From positions 62,001 to 126,000 of the forward strand of contig NW_026516677.1 of the NCBI RefSeq assembly GCF_025766255.1: a DNA stretch of 64,000 nucleotides, read 5' to 3'. The position numbers and the translations under genes were made by a program. A model generated the notes under the pieces. The model was not told the DNA's origin. It was given only the letters and a program-made list of their open reading frames with translations, and ran no database searches. This stretch comes from Zychaea mexicana (taxonomy: Eukaryota; Mucoromycota; Mucoromycetes; Mucorales; Lichtheimiaceae). Each line of letters opens with the position of its first letter. Position 1 is the first letter of the stretch. Below are positions 46,421 to 58,968 of this stretch, piece after piece.

Positions 46421-47107
46421 ATGACTTCTCTAAGCAACAGCTACAACCACGCCACCGGCTATTACGACTTTGTGACGACGACGCCACCACTGCCCCTTAC
46501 GACCCTGACGCGGCTTCCCAACTGTCTTACCACTCGCACTCCACCTTCAACACCATCAACTCGCCTCTGCACATCTCGCCCGTCCTATCCACCAACAGCA
46601 ACCTCGACAACCCCTCCACCGCTTCCTACCGCTCCTTTGAGCCCGTCTTCTCCACCGAGTCCTCTCTCATCATTGACCTCGGTCATGATGATGATGCGTT
46701 CGGTGCTCTGTCGCGTGCGGGTTCGTCCCCACCGCCATCACCTCAGCCAAACCCTTTCCGGTCGCCCGTTCCTCTGGTCGCCCCGTTCCTCTGTCGCCCC
46801 CGTTCCTCTGTCACCCCGTTCTTCCCTCCTGTCGCCAATTCCACAGCAGCAGCATCACCACTCACCGCAACAGCAACATCAATCACCACCGCCACAACAC
46901 CAAGCTGCCCCCACCACTCCTCTTTTCGCCCCAGCTCCTCTCTTTCCGCCCCTCGGTGTCCCTAGCAATGAAGAAGAAGAAGACGACGATGATGCCATGG
47001 ATACTGATGAGCCAATGGACATCGACGAGTGGTGCGAAGAAGAAGATTCCGACGAGATGTATGTCGACTGGGTAGGGCCAGCGCCAGCGTTCCCCTGGTG
47101 GTGCTAG
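46421..47107 (+). CDS. Acidic-tailed low-complexity protein with apparent frame switches
   Basis: I do not recognise this gene. The ATG at 46421 (MTSLSNSYNHATGYYDF) follows a TATA box. After about 16 codons the protein-like reading moves to the frame starting at 46258 (DDDATTAPYDPDAASQLSYH onward), where third positions are strongly C-rich through about 46770. The last part returns to the first frame, with a Gln/His/Pro-rich stretch and an acidic tail (EEEEDDDDAMDTDEPMDIDE) ending at TAG 47105-47107. So two opposite one-base shifts are implied, near 46470 and near 46800. They may be assembly errors, real lesions, or an unseen intron. Further basic protein-like pieces (VDPKKVKNLLEK, later KKRKLYDYW) lie at 47212-47390 between plausible splice sites, so the gene may extend beyond 47107. 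Confidence 0.45.
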   Translation: MTSLSNSYNHATGYYDFVTTTPPLPLTTLTRLPNCLTTRTPPSTPSTRLCTSRPSYPPTATSTTPPPLPTAPLSPSSPPSPLSSLTSVMMMMRSVLCRVRVRPHRHHLSQTLSGRPFLWSPRSSVAPVPLSPRSSLLSPIPQQQHHHSPQQQHQSPPPQHQAAPTTPLFAPAPLFPPLGVPSNEEEEDDDDAMDTDEPMDIDEWCEEEDSDEMYVDWVGPAPAFPWWC

Positions 47108-50100
47108 TGAAAAAAAAAACCAGAAAAGTAAGCACCACCGCCAGCTCACGCTTGACACGCTCTCTCATAGAACCAATAGAAGCTAACCATACTTCTTTAA
47201 CTTTTAATGTAGACCCAAAAAAAGTTAAAAATCTCTTAGAAAAGTAAGTATCTCATATGCGCCACTTGTTTTTTCTTGCACGCGATCATTGACAGAGTTT
47301 CTCCTATTCGAACTTATAGCCCACAAAAAAAAAACCAGAAAAAAAGTACTTGAAAAACCTACAAAAAAAAGAAAGCTCTATGATTATTGGTAAGCCGAGG
47401 ACGCTGCTTTTATGCGGACACATACAAGGCTATTAACATTGCTGTCGATTTTAAATAGGTTCTCCTCTTTCCTCCTCCTGTCTTCCTTTCCGCTCGTCTC
47501 GTTCTCTTCAATCCGCGTCTGCCTTCTGTTCCGCCCTCCTCTGGTTCCTTCTCTTTCGCCAAACTCGTGTTCCTCTGTGGTGTGTTGCACTCTGGGCCGG
47601 TACTTGGGTGCATTTGGGTGCGCGCTCGTTGCGCACGGCGGCTTGGCTGGGCTGTGGTTGCCGTAAGTGATTAAAGAATGATATTATACTACTATCACGC
47701 CAAAAATGATATACTGATGAAACCGAGTAGCATTACAGGTTATGCGTGGTACGGCCACGGTGCTCGCGGGTGTCTGGCGGTCTCCGCCTTCGTCAGGCGA
47801 TGGGGTGCGGCCCGGACATCTCAGTGGATGGTTTCTTGAGGTAAAGGCGGCTGGGGCTGGCATTGGCGCCGGCACTGGCTGCAGCCACCGGGGGTGAAGG
47901 GGTTGGAGGGGGCATATGGGGACAGCGATGATGGTTGGGCCGGTGGTGGGGAGGTGAGCAACGCTCTGGTTGTGTAGGCAGCAGGAATCCACCATCGAGG
48001 CACATGTACAGCGGCGGTTCTTGACAGCAAATGACAACCCAAGGCGCCAAGCGTGTATGATTACGGTACGTACTATGCTTACGGCCATTTTAATAAGAAG
48101 AGGCTTACTAACTGATACATCCTTTTTCCTTTCCTTCTTCCCTTCTTCGTATCGCATTCAACACGGATGTGGTGTGAAGAAGGCGAAGAGGGGCCCAATA
48201 TTAGGAATTTATTCCTTTCCCAAGGTTGTCATCCCAGTCAGTTCCATCTCATGTGGATGGTGTTCCTGCACAAGTCCTTGCAACTAGAGCAATGTTGCTC
48301 ACCCAATCCCTGCCACCGAAAGCTCAACCGGAGTTGTCCTCGCCCTTTCCATACCCTGGATCCTCCACCGGTTGTAGTCAGTGCCACAGCCATGTTAGTC
48401 CAGCCTCAGCCTTCACCTTTGCCTCGGGATTCCTTGAAGCTGGGGTGTCCGGGTTGGGGTGTCCGGCCAGCGGCGTGGGTGGTACGCCGTGATGGAGAGC
48501 GTCAGCTTTCCAGGCTAGCCGAGTAAAAATTCGGGGTGTTGTGAGAATCCCGTCTTTGGCTTGATCACGTCGTCTCGTGTGGTCTTGGTGGATAAAACAT
48601 GAGGGTTATGCTGCTACAGATGGCGTCGGATTTCCAGGCTAGCCGAGCAAACATTACAAACCCCTCCCAGGTGGCATTGAATTGGCGATGCTATGGCGAC
48701 AAGGACCCTTCAAGTGGGTGCGGATATCTGCTCTCTCAAGTGATCCAATATGACAAATTCTCATTCTCGGCGGAAAATTGCATGCATTTAACACGTGCGT
48801 AAGCGGACCAAGTGCAAGTCGCGGTGGAACAGCCTTTGGCATCAACTATCTTCAGCGGACGAAAAGTGACAGGCGGAAAAGGCGACCTATGATTTATGGG
48901 CGAGTCATACTCAGGCGCAGCAGCAATGAATCATTAATGATACATCTTTACGAGGAATATGCAAGCTGGTCAAAAATTCCAAGCTGTGTGGCCGTAGACG
49001 GATCAAATCCACAAATCTTCACTGTTACTGCATGCGGGCAAATATGTGGGATGGTTCCAAATCAACGGCACGATCATCATCATCATTAACCATCCCTACT
49101 TTTGTGGTGAAAACACAAAGAGAAGGCGGCAACAAAAGGAGCAGCGGCAAACATCGTATCGACAAACAGTGTCCGTCGCTAGCTATGGTGGCCCCATCAA
49201 GCAAGATACTTCAGCGACAAAAACTGCACCAATTCACACGACTATTCGACTCCATCAGAATCACAAGGTGGCAACTCTTCTTGGCGACACATTATAATCA
49301 ACCAGGAATCATTGCAGCAAATTCGAGTGCGGTAGCAACCAAGCACAGGAGGCTGTTGCGGCAAAGAAGCACGATGGCAATGCAACACATCTGTCAATCA
49401 ATACTGGCAACAAAGCATCTATGGAGCGCCACGCATACGAGTGTTTGACACTGGACCAAGAGATATCACACCGTAACCTTGATGCATCTGTCCATGATGA
49501 ACAAGGATCATAATGGCGACAGCCCCTGGTGAACAGCGTCTAAATAATGTTGGCGACATAATCCAAGCTTAGCACGGGAAGATTAGGCGACAAGATACGA
49601 GGAGACATATTTAATGACAACATTTCAACCGCTAGGTGGATGCAAAGCATATAGTAAGTTCTATCCTAACAATATCAAGTCGGACAAAACATGATACTTA
49701 CATTCAAATTCTTCTTAGGGGGGAAAAGGCGGCGAACAATCTGAAAATTGCTCATGAAAATAACAAGCAAAGTCATCAGCATAGGCGGGCAAAGAATATC
49801 AAGGACAGCGATGCACACGGGACACAGCTATTGGATGGAACAGTATCACATTATTGTGGCGGTTTTAGTGGTGAAGCAGCAATGGGGACAAAAGAAGGGA
49901 CGAGAAGCACACCTGTCCAAGACTCATCAAGCAAAACACTGCGTCTAAAGTCACTATCAACAAGGGTCACATGATTGTCAGAGGGACCCGACGGCATTCT
50001 GAGGCGGAATAAAGGCGGCACTATCCGTATCCAGCTTTCAAACTCATGGTGACGAACTCACGTTAAAGGCACTGAGCGCACAACCGATAAACACAACTCG

Positions 50101-52254
50101 ACGAGAGAATCGGTCACGTTTTCCTGTACGACACAGCACAAATGACACCGCCAATTTCTTCACTCTCATGCACTTACCACACAGTACATGACACACGCTG
50201 GAATGCATGCAGCATGGACGTCAGTGCCGATGTTATACCATCGCAACACTTTGCCATGTGCCTTGGAGTATCATCTGCTGGGGCGCCGATGATGGCCTTG
50301 CAGGCCATGGGTGGGCGTATGGGGGCCCACAGGCCGGTGTAGCATGCATATGCTATTCTGGTGAAGGCAGCGAGTTTATATCGTCTGGGTCGGTGATCTC
50401 GTGGTGCCACTCACTGAAAACACAACCACGGATCCCATCGCTGGCTTGGGTTGAACACTTGGATCAATTGGAGCAAGAGGAACACACTAAAAAACCAACG
50501 AGCAAAGTATAAAACTAATGTATACCATACAACTGGGATAATTAAAGGAGCAGCAACCATGAACTAAGAAGATCTCTTTGACATCAATCACATAAGCATC
50601 GCATTAGCACATACCTTCAACATACATCATCAATGGTAAGTTATTCTCTGAATTATCTGAACGACATTAAAGTTTTGGTTGACCGATTATCTAACGCTAT
50701 GTTTGTTTCGATCTTGTAGGGGAAGCAACAGACAAAATGAAAAAAAAAGGATGGAGCTGCCGACGCATATACAGTGCGGCTTTACGATCCAAAATCAATA
50801 AACAGATGTAATCACCGACACATATACAGTGTGATTTACAATTCTGGATGCTATTTTCCCAAATCGCAAAAGCAAGATGCAGTACATACAAAAGGTACGT
50901 GAGGATTGCGAATACAAGAGGTTAAGACGAACATGTAAATGCAAAAACTGACAGGCGATCTTTGTTTCTCTAGGCTTTTAAAGCTATTAACATCAAGTTA
51001 AGAGGTTCATTGGTCATGTTTGCCGCTCCTTGGTTTATTTCAAAACAATAAATCTGCATATGTTTTGCTCTCTTTACTATTATTACGCATTATAAATGAG
51101 CTTTTTAGAATGTGAAGTGTCAATATATTAAGTTGAATGGTATCTGTGTATGCGACAAGTCTTTTATGCAAGGGTAGAAGCAGTAGCAGCATTAAAATAC
51201 AACGTATATAAGCGACAACAGCGCCATCAAGGGACCATGGAGACTCTTCATATCAGAAAGGCACACCAGCACACTGCCATCACTTGATAACCTTGATAAA
51301 CTGGATATACAAAGACAAATCGACCCAAAATGAGTTACGGCAGCTGTCAAACCTGCTGTTTTTGAATTCGGTGTATGTGTCATAAATGTACGGAGCCTCT
51401 GAACCAAAGTTCATTACACTGCTGGCGTGTTGCCCGTATTCGACTTCTATGCTCTTATTATGCACTGTATGTATCTTGTTTGTAATCTAGTACTGTATGC
51501 ATATAGATTAATCGGATATCATATTGTACAAAGTATAGCGATTAATTCATAAATCGAAAAACAACTTTTGCTTCACCCATCCGTCTTTAGGATTGATTTT
51601 ATATACACTTACCATACTGTATATTATGAACAATCCACAGCCTCCACCGCCGAACTACATCAGTCGAGTTTATTGGAGGTATCAGACAAACAACAATAGC
51701 AAGGATTACTAGTACAAGCTGTTTTCGCCTACTTTCAACCCTCACTAATTTCACACAAAATTTAGGAATGCGCGCTATGTAATTAACGAGGATCTACTGT
51801 ACTTCAGTATGGCAACCTAGGTCTCTTGGCAATCAATAAGATAACTTGCATACATCAGTTTGACGAAAAGGCGCTCGTTGTGAACCCATTTGGATATGCT
51901 CGTATCTTACGATGATAATTCTTGCAACACATCAAGCATTTTAGATAGAGTAGACTCCAAGAAATCAAAGATAATGAAGTGAAATTTGATACACAAAATT
52001 TGGATTTTTTTCTCTTTTATATCTTTTTTGCAGAGACCGGTTAAATATTTTTTCTTTAGAGCATATGATACTCCCTTACACTTTTGTATCAAATAAATGT
52101 CTTCTCTCACATTTTTGTTTGTACTCGTTAATCTGATGGCTATTATATCAAAGATCCAATATCTTTCTTTCACACTCTATACTGGAAACCAGATGAAATC
52201 TGTAAATGGGCTCGCTGTCAATTTGCCACACATTCAAACAATAAGAGAGCCTCT
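47108..52254. other. Gene-poor region of about 5 kb
   Basis: No protein family is recognisable. Bases 47450-48500 are GC-richer and give several overlapping long frames on both strands (such as 48157-47684, minus), which I take as by-products of composition. A direct repeat TTCCAGGCTAGCCGAG occurs at 48508-48523 and 48630-48645. Bases 49100-50500 are rich in GGCGGCAA-like and CAAG-like words without a lasting frame, and may be an old, degraded repeat. No tRNA or rRNA is seen. Confidence 0.4.
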
Positions 52255-52599
52255 ATGCTTTATGTTTTATTGAATCACGGGTTATCCATTGTTAATCCTC
52301 TAACAATTCAAAGGAACAAATTGCATACTGCAGAGGAGAAGTGTACCATCGGACGCTTAGTTCACAAAACATCAGTCAACTATGATATTGAATTTCACGC
52401 AAATTATGTCACCGCACACGGCAAAGCGAACAAGGAGCGATCGTCTTCATCACCATCATTTCTGCCACCAATAGCAGGCAAAACGGATACGTATTATCAT
52501 AAAAGCAGCAAACCATCCAGCTTACGACGTTGGCTCGATACCTACGTCACCAATACTTTCAACGATCGCGCCACCAACACTAGGACAGCAACAATTTAA
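52255..52599 (+). CDS. Possible small orphan protein, 114 residues
   Basis: I do not recognise it. An open frame from ATG 52255 to a TAA at 52597-52599. The second half is Ser/Lys/Arg-rich (SSSSPSFLPPIAGKTD, SSLRRWLDTYVTNTFNDRAT). It ends 145 bp before the convergent coronin gene. No promoter or splice signal decides the start. It could equally be a chance frame. Confidence 0.3.
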   Translation: MLYVLLNHGLSIVNPLTIQRNKLHTAEEKCTIGRLVHKTSVNYDIEFHANYVTAHGKANKERSSSSPSFLPPIAGKTDTYYHKSSKPSSLRRWLDTYVTNTFNDRATNTRTATI

Positions 52600-52743
52600 A
52601 TATTGACCAAGATGGCCATTGCTTAAAGAGAGAACTATACATGACAGCATACAATAGCTGCATCAAAGTTGTAGTAATTGTGTAATAAATATATGTGTAT
52701 ATTTACAAAAAAATGTGAGTGAAAAAAGGGCTCATGTAGTAAT

Positions 52744-55700
52744 CTAATCATCCCATTCATCATCTGCGACATCCTTCTCTTCTTCTGCAACCTTGTTTTG
52801 TTCTTGTTCCTTCTGTAACCGTTCCTCCTCCTCTTCATCTACGCGTTTTGCAGTAGAAAACATGCGATTCATCAAATTCTGGCGTCGTTCCTCATCGCTG
52901 ACCATCTTTTTGCCCATCTCGAATTTGGCTTTGGATCGGGCCGCTTGTGGTGGTGGTGGCGCCTCGCTTAGCGGAGTCATGCCTTCAGGTTGCAGCGAAA
53001 CTCGCTTTAATTCCGTGTCTTCTCCATCAAACCAACTCTTTGCGTCTTGCGCAGGATGCTCATAGTCTGGCGTGTCAATAAAGATGTCGTCTTGGAAATA
53101 TTCAGGCTACACACAGTTACAGTTGTCATTTAAAAATGAGTAAATTTACAAAATCATAAACAATCATATCGCATTATACTCACTCTTGCTCGTGGTACAC
53201 GCACGCCATAAGGTTCGATCGAAGTTGGCGTCAACCGGTAGAATCGGGCAATTTCTGTTTCCTTGACGTGACACAGTCGTTTTGGCAAAAACACTAAGCC
53301 TTGTTGAAGTGTTGTGCCTTCAATCTTTGCCAGTGGTTCGAGCTCCTTTGCGGCATATGTATGAATGATACGATCACCCTAAACGTGTTATTTGGAGACG
53401 AGGGATAAGTCAGTATTCCTTATCCAAGAAAGCAAAAAAATAAATAAATATAAACAAAAGACAATGCTGTCCTTTCTTACCCGCCCTGCGACATAGAGAA
53501 GATCACAATCCGGATCATAGTACACGCTCATGACACTGGGAGAGACATCGATCGATTTTTTCAAAACAGGCTTTTCCAATTTATCGATATCGAAAACGAG
53601 GATTTCACGCATCGAACCAAGACCAAATCCAACACTTGCAACACGATGTGCATCGAGCCAAACAATACGTGAAGGACGGATACCATCATGAGACTTTGTT
53701 TGACCCAGCACATCGCCTGATCGAGCGTCCAGTACGTGTAACTGCTTGTCTTTGCCATGAATGGCGACTTTTTTGCCATCGGTGCTCCATGCACAATAAA
53801 GAACACCATTGTTGGAACCAGCCGGATATTTGAATTTCACTTCCTGTGTATCCAAGTCCCATATACGAATCGATGGCTTGCCGAGGTCATTGGATACGCT
53901 CAATAAGACATTGTTGGTAATGGGATGGAACTCAATTTGACTTGTCTTGTCCATGGATGGATCTAATTTTGGTAATCTTTCTGTATTAGCAGAAAGGAAG
54001 GCTGATGCAAGAACATAAATATAGCTCGATCATAGCATTACCTTTCAATGTCATGAATGGTTCACCGGTATCTTCTTCCAGACCGTCCTCTGGGATTCTC
54101 CAAAGTCGAATACAGTTGTCCTCAGATGCAGTAGCAAGAACATGGGGATCGAACGGATCAAATTTAAAGTTGGTTACTGTGGATCCACATAATATGGATG
54201 GGATCTGCGTAGGAAGTCGACCAGGCTTGTTAATAGAGATTATGCCGACACGACCACCAGCACCTGAAATCGGCACACCAATAAGTTTCGTGCTGGCTTG
54301 GATCAAGTCGAAATTGCCGCTCTTGTCGATGGACAGACCACGCAAGTCGTCATAATGTGTGCTCGGGTGATATAGCTTTCCGGAAACGTATTTGAATGCA
54401 GAAGCATGGGCCGATCCATACTGAGGAAGCTTCTTCTTTGGCTTAGGCGCTGTTGCTTCCTGCTCTTCCTTTGGTTCCGTTCCTTGAGCATCAGCTGACT
54501 GTTTTTCTTCAGTAGTTGTAGATGGCGACGATTTTTCTTGTTCTTTGACGGAAGCGGATGACGGATTTTCTGAAGCAGTGCTGGTTGAACTACTGGGAGG
54601 AGTCGAAATAGCAGTAGCAGCAGCAGCAGCAGGTGCAGCAGCAGGTGAATTTTGCATAACATCTTTGGTGATAGCAGCTGGCTGACTGCCGTTTGTGTTG
54701 GCTGTCGTGGGGATGCTCTTTGCTTTTGCAGGGTCCAAGGAAACTTTTGCAACGGGCTTGTTTTCACCAGCCAACCATTCCGGCGCCGACAAACCAGGGA
54801 CTATATACAACCAGTAATTTCAATTAGCCCTCCGTTTTTCTCCATAACCAGCCCGAAAGATGATCAGACATAAACATAGTACCATACCAGTGCCTTTGGT
54901 TTCGGGGAACAAGTCAGCGTGGAAGTCCAAGTATTGCTAAAAATTTCATCAGCAAGTTGTACAATTAAGCATAAGCATACCTTAACTAGAGAATAGTAGA
55001 ATTTAGGATTACCTTTCTGGGAACTTCAAAAGAGACAGGCATGATTGCATTTTCAACCACGGCCAATACGCGAGCAATTTCAGCCTGCATGACATGCAGG
55101 GATTGTTTCGGCACCAATGCTGCACCATACACGGACGCCACCGTGCCACATGCCATGTTCTCGTCAATGCTGGGTCGTGTGATCAGGTCTGACATCTGCA
55201 TAGATCTGATCGAAGCATCGCCACGGCCGATCAGATAGACTGTTTCTGTGTCTTCGTCATAGAGCGGTAACATGATACCAGTCGATTGATCCAGCGAGGC
55301 CTTTTTGACTGGCGATGCCAAGTTACGCGAGTCCCATAATCCATATTCCCGGCTACGGAACTGAAATGCGATTGGTGAGCATGTACTTGGTAATATATTT
55401 CTCTCTCAACTTTTTTTGTTCTTTTCAAAAGCACTTTGTCATTACTACACCGAGTGATTACCTTGCTCTGACCCACTGTAAACAGATAATTGGTTTCTCC
55501 AAGCCAAACTACACGTGAGCCCTTGATGCCTTCGTGGCCAGCACCTGTCTATCTCGTAATTTCTTCAGTTTAGTACTAGTTATTCGAATTGTACTAACAT
55601 ACTGTTTTCACCCGCCGTATATGAGTCAAACATACCGAGATTTGTTCAGCAGCTCTAGGATCCCAAACTGTAACAACACCTTTACCGGACGTGCTTAGCA

Positions 55701-56587
55701 AGGAACCATCCGACTTCCAAGAAAACGAATGGAATGGCTCGCTTGGAGAAGCAATCTCCAATGCTGCTTTGTCGCTCTTGTGTGCATCCCAAATACACAC
55801 TTTCTTGCCTTCATTTCCTAAAGTCGTGACGATCTGTATAGTACGAATTTAATCAGTCTATGCTTGCTCACTCTCTGTGGTTTTTCTGATCTGATAATTA
55901 ATTGGGTTGATCCCAAAATATACCTGGTCAGCTGTAGGATGAAAAGTGACGACATCGACTCGACGCGAAGGGATGGACACTGTTGATACACATGATGGTT
56001 CCTTTGATGCTTCAACATTCCACAGTTTGACCTATACCACACATGTAACGATCATTAATTTTTTCGTACTAGATTATCCCCAGAGTCCGTTGATGTGTTA
56101 CCATGCCATCCTCTGCACCAGTAGCCAGCAGATCGTCATTGAACGGTGAGAAAGCCCAGTCAGTTAGCGGGGCACCATGCGCATGAAATACGCGAGCTTC
56201 ACTTGCACATGTTTTCCCCGGCTTGTCCAGTGGCAACAGTCCGATCGATCCGCCGTCTAATTATAGCAATCGAAGGTTTTTGAGGAGAATGATACTCGTA
56301 CAGTGCAACAAGTCCTCAAAAGAAAAGGACTTACTTCCAGACCATTTCACGGCCAGTGAGGTCCGACTTGCTTGAACCAGACCGGCCTTGTCGGAAGATG
56401 ATGTCGTTGCTGCCGGAACATCGGCATACCATTGCTAAAACAGAGCGAATGATGTTATTTCCCCGAGTATATAAGAAATAGCTAAAGAGGGGAGTATGTA
56501 TAATAAAGAAAAGGAACATACCTCTTTCTTTTCTACTCGGCCCACGACATTGCGGTACTTGTTCACGTGTTGAAATCGTCTGCTCAT
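52744..56587 (-). CDS. CORO7: Tandem coronin (coronin-7/POD1 type)
   Basis: Known: coronins bind actin and Arp2/3 through WD40 beta-propellers. The coronin-7/POD1 type has two propellers and, in animals, also acts at the Golgi. Seen: ATG 56587 starts MSRRFQHVNKYRNVVGRVEK, the standard coronin N-terminus. The first propeller has GAPLTDWAFSPFNDDLLATG, VKLWNVEAS, VVTVWDPRA, and LYLIGRGD-like blocks up to about 54970. A linker rich in Ala, Ser, Thr, Glu and Lys (about 54430-54780) follows, and a second coronin unit starts with YVSGKLYHPSTHYDDLRGLS, then FKFDPFDPHVLATASEDNCI with RLWRIPEDG after it. The tail carries a Lys/Glu helix and ends DVADDEWDD at the TAG (52744-52746), like the acidic end of coronin-7. 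About 12 exons and roughly 1000 residues, within the usual size of this type. Confidence 0.92.
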
Positions 56588-56796
56588 TGTTTGACGCGGG
56601 TGCATGTACTATATAAGTTAAAACGGAAGGGGTTGCTGGAAGGTCGGTGTGTGTGCGTGTATAGCGGGGGGTGATGGGGGAGTTTCCAGGTTTCCAGCAG
56701 TATAGGAGTGTTTTACGTATCAGTGTAGTCGCAGCAGCAACAAGAAACGAGAGAAATGCTTGTGCGCATCCTTTAGCAGTGTGGATCTCCGCCCTC

Positions 56797-56816
56797 TGTG
56801 TGTGTGTGTGTGTGTG
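56797..56816. repeat. (TG)n microsatellite
   Basis: Ten TG repeats between the divergent coronin and 56966 genes. Similar (CA)n and (GA)n tracts lie at 58835-58852, in an intron of the protease gene, and at 59003-59021. Confidence 0.85.
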
Positions 56817-56965
56817 CAACCACCACTCTTTATTCGTGACTCTTTAATACAAGCAGCTCTTTAGTTTCCTTTCTAACCTCATTCTTTTCCCTCTCCGTCT
56901 CTCTCTCTCTTTCTCTCTTTCTTACTTACTTTGCGATAAACTCGGGTTTTGGAAAACTCTTCTTA

Positions 56966-57514
56966 ATGAACGCACATCACGAGAGCAAGCATTCTAAATT
57001 CTTTCGCGTGGGAGGTTCAGTCGGTCTATGCGTCGGACTCGCTATCGGGGCAACCAGTCTGTTCGGGTAAATAACTTTGTTTCTATGCTTTCTTTGGTAA
57101 TAAGAAAACAGTGGACGTATTGCTGACAAACGGCTAAAAAAAAAAAAAAACAGACATAGCAGCAGCCGATCTGCAGGACCTACATTATCACACTATATGG
57201 CGAGCTCGGTGGTCTCAGTAGCAGCATGGATGAGTAAGTGTTGTGTTTGTGCGTACTACGTCCACTTGAGTAGATATGTTTCGTTGATACTATGCCATAT
57301 TTGGGATGCTCAACGTTTCATGTTGCAATTACAAATAGGTCTTAGGGGGCTGCTGCTACAACCACGGGAAAGATTTCCAGCTTTGCTTTATCAGACAGGA
57401 GCAGTCAATGCGAACACACCGTTGGAACATTTGCGTCTACTGAACAATGCTCCCGATTCCATATCCAACATGTATCAGACCCCACGGACCTTTGTGCACA
57501 GTCGCTGCAACTAG
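56966..57514 (+). CDS. Small putative single-pass membrane protein, three exons
   Basis: I do not recognise it. Exon 1 (56966 to 57068) starts MNAHHESKHSKFFRVGG and has one hydrophobic helix, SVGLCVGLAIGATSLFG. Exon 2 (about 57153-57232) gives HSSSRSAGPTLSHYMASSVV. Exon 3 (about 57340-57514) gives a basic, Leu-rich end, LRGLLLQPRERFPALLYQTG, finishing at a TAG. All splice borders are GT-AG and phases agree (GG|A CAT, ATG A|GT CTT), which supports a real gene of about 118 residues. A short basic N-terminus before a Gly-rich helix could fit a mitochondrial or ER membrane protein; this is inference only. It is divergent from the coronin gene, sharing a 380-bp promoter region. Confidence 0.55.
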
Positions 57515-57868
57515 TGATTTTAATGGACCATCCCTGCCTTGTCCTTTCAACATCGTCATGATCATCCTCCTCCACCCAACCCCACGAGCAACGCATAACA
57601 TGTATAGGCAACCCCTTCTTCCAACCATCCACAAGCCATCTATTCGTCCTTTGCTTTCCCATTTCATCTTTTCGAGTTCAAAAACCTGTGTACATTATTT
57701 TGCTTTGTCCTTTTCTGGCGACATCTGTAGTATACGCGATATCTTTTTCTTTGCTCTTATCATATACCAAAAACAAAAAAGAAAGAAATTGCATATTCAT
57801 CAATCATCATCACATGAATTACCACCATTAAAAAGGTTCCTTTTTTTTTGGGTTCATCCCACACCATA

Positions 57869-58968
57869 TCATAGATGTATATCTTTCTGGCCCCGTGTCT
57901 CTTCTTCTTTATTCAATGGCGGTGGTGATACGTACCTTAATTGCTGGATCAGTCTACGCAGCTCTTTTCTAACGTGTTTCACTCCACGGATATCCGATTT
58001 CTCAATATGCATCACTTTTTCCGGCGGAGGCACTCCCGAAGATGACGGAGATATCATTCGTTGAACAAGGTTATCTGTAATAGCAATGACATACACTATC
58101 GTGGTTTTTTTTAACAATAGCATAAAAAAGGAGTAAGCACACTGTAATTAGAACTTTGATTTTCAAGCACGGTCTCTTTCTCTCTCTCCATTTATGTGCA
58201 CGATGTTCGGTCGTACTATGTGCATTCACTTTCCATCCAACCCCCTCTGCTCCGCACACCCCTCAATATCCCATAAAGAAAAGCATACCTCCACAATCAG
58301 CTCCATTGGCTTGGCGTGGTGTGTTCATATGAACGAGTTTGGGCGGTTTCCTGTCAAAGCCAAGAACAGACGTCATCTTTCGAGCCGTCATGCGTGCATC
58401 GGCCACGTTCGTTTCCCCCATACTGTCGTAGTAATAGAACGCGTGCGCTCGTCTCAAGAACACCAGTAACGACCAATGCGATCCGCTGTAGCCCACGTGC
58501 GGCCGTGAATCGTTGACTGGGATAAATACCGCATGATACTGGTTTATATTAGGCGGAAGTGCCGAAGAAAGATAAGTGGCATCTAAAATCACATACAGAG
58601 GTGGGTCCGTAGATGATTTTAATTTCATTTGTTGTCAGGGCTCAATAAGAAAAAATCATACAAGGCCGTACCTTGAATATGGGCAATGAGTTCTACCATT
58701 CCAGGACGTAAAAGCAATATTTTTGCAGTTTCAGGAATCACACTGCGCTCAAGGTACTCTTGGTGAAACGCAAGAATGGTGTCATTCAGCCATTGCTTCT
58801 CTTCTAGAGTTTCATAATCCTATCAATGATCCGCCACACACACACACACACATGCACACAACATGTTATATACGCAATTCAATGTATCAGGTGGCCAAAA
58901 TAGTATAAACAACAGGCTTTTCTCTTTACTTGTTGCTGAATCACGACATCGTGGTAATGGAGTAACAT
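57869..58968 (-). CDS. SENP8/NEDP1-like cysteine protease (Ulp1 family, C48)
   Basis: Known: SENP8/NEDP1 removes NEDD8 from cullins and processes NEDD8; its relatives act on SUMO. Seen: exon 1 from ATG 58968 gives MLLHYHDVVIQQQ. A second exon (about 58818-58670) gives LEEKQWLNDTILAFHQEYLE. A third (about 58628-58290) has the catalytic His in SGSHWSLLVF, an Asp in FYYYDSMG, a Gln in NTPRQANGADCG, and the catalytic Cys in ADCG. A last exon (58111-57869), joined in frame after GADCGG (GA G|TG TAT), reads VYVIAITDNLVQRM and ends VSPPPLNKEEETRGQKDIHL. The W-L-ND start and DCG(V)YV match SENP8 more than Ulp1, and the length of about 260 residues also fits. A (CA)n tract lies in intron 1. Confidence 0.88.

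Noticed and set aside
47684..48157. 157-codon minus-strand Pro-rich frame
   Set aside because: All frames in this GC-rich stretch are long and low in complexity. No family resemblance or splice support.
57447..58064. 205-codon plus-strand frame
   Set aside because: It overlaps, in antisense, the last exon of the SENP8-like gene and part of the small gene at 56966, and has no domain of its own.
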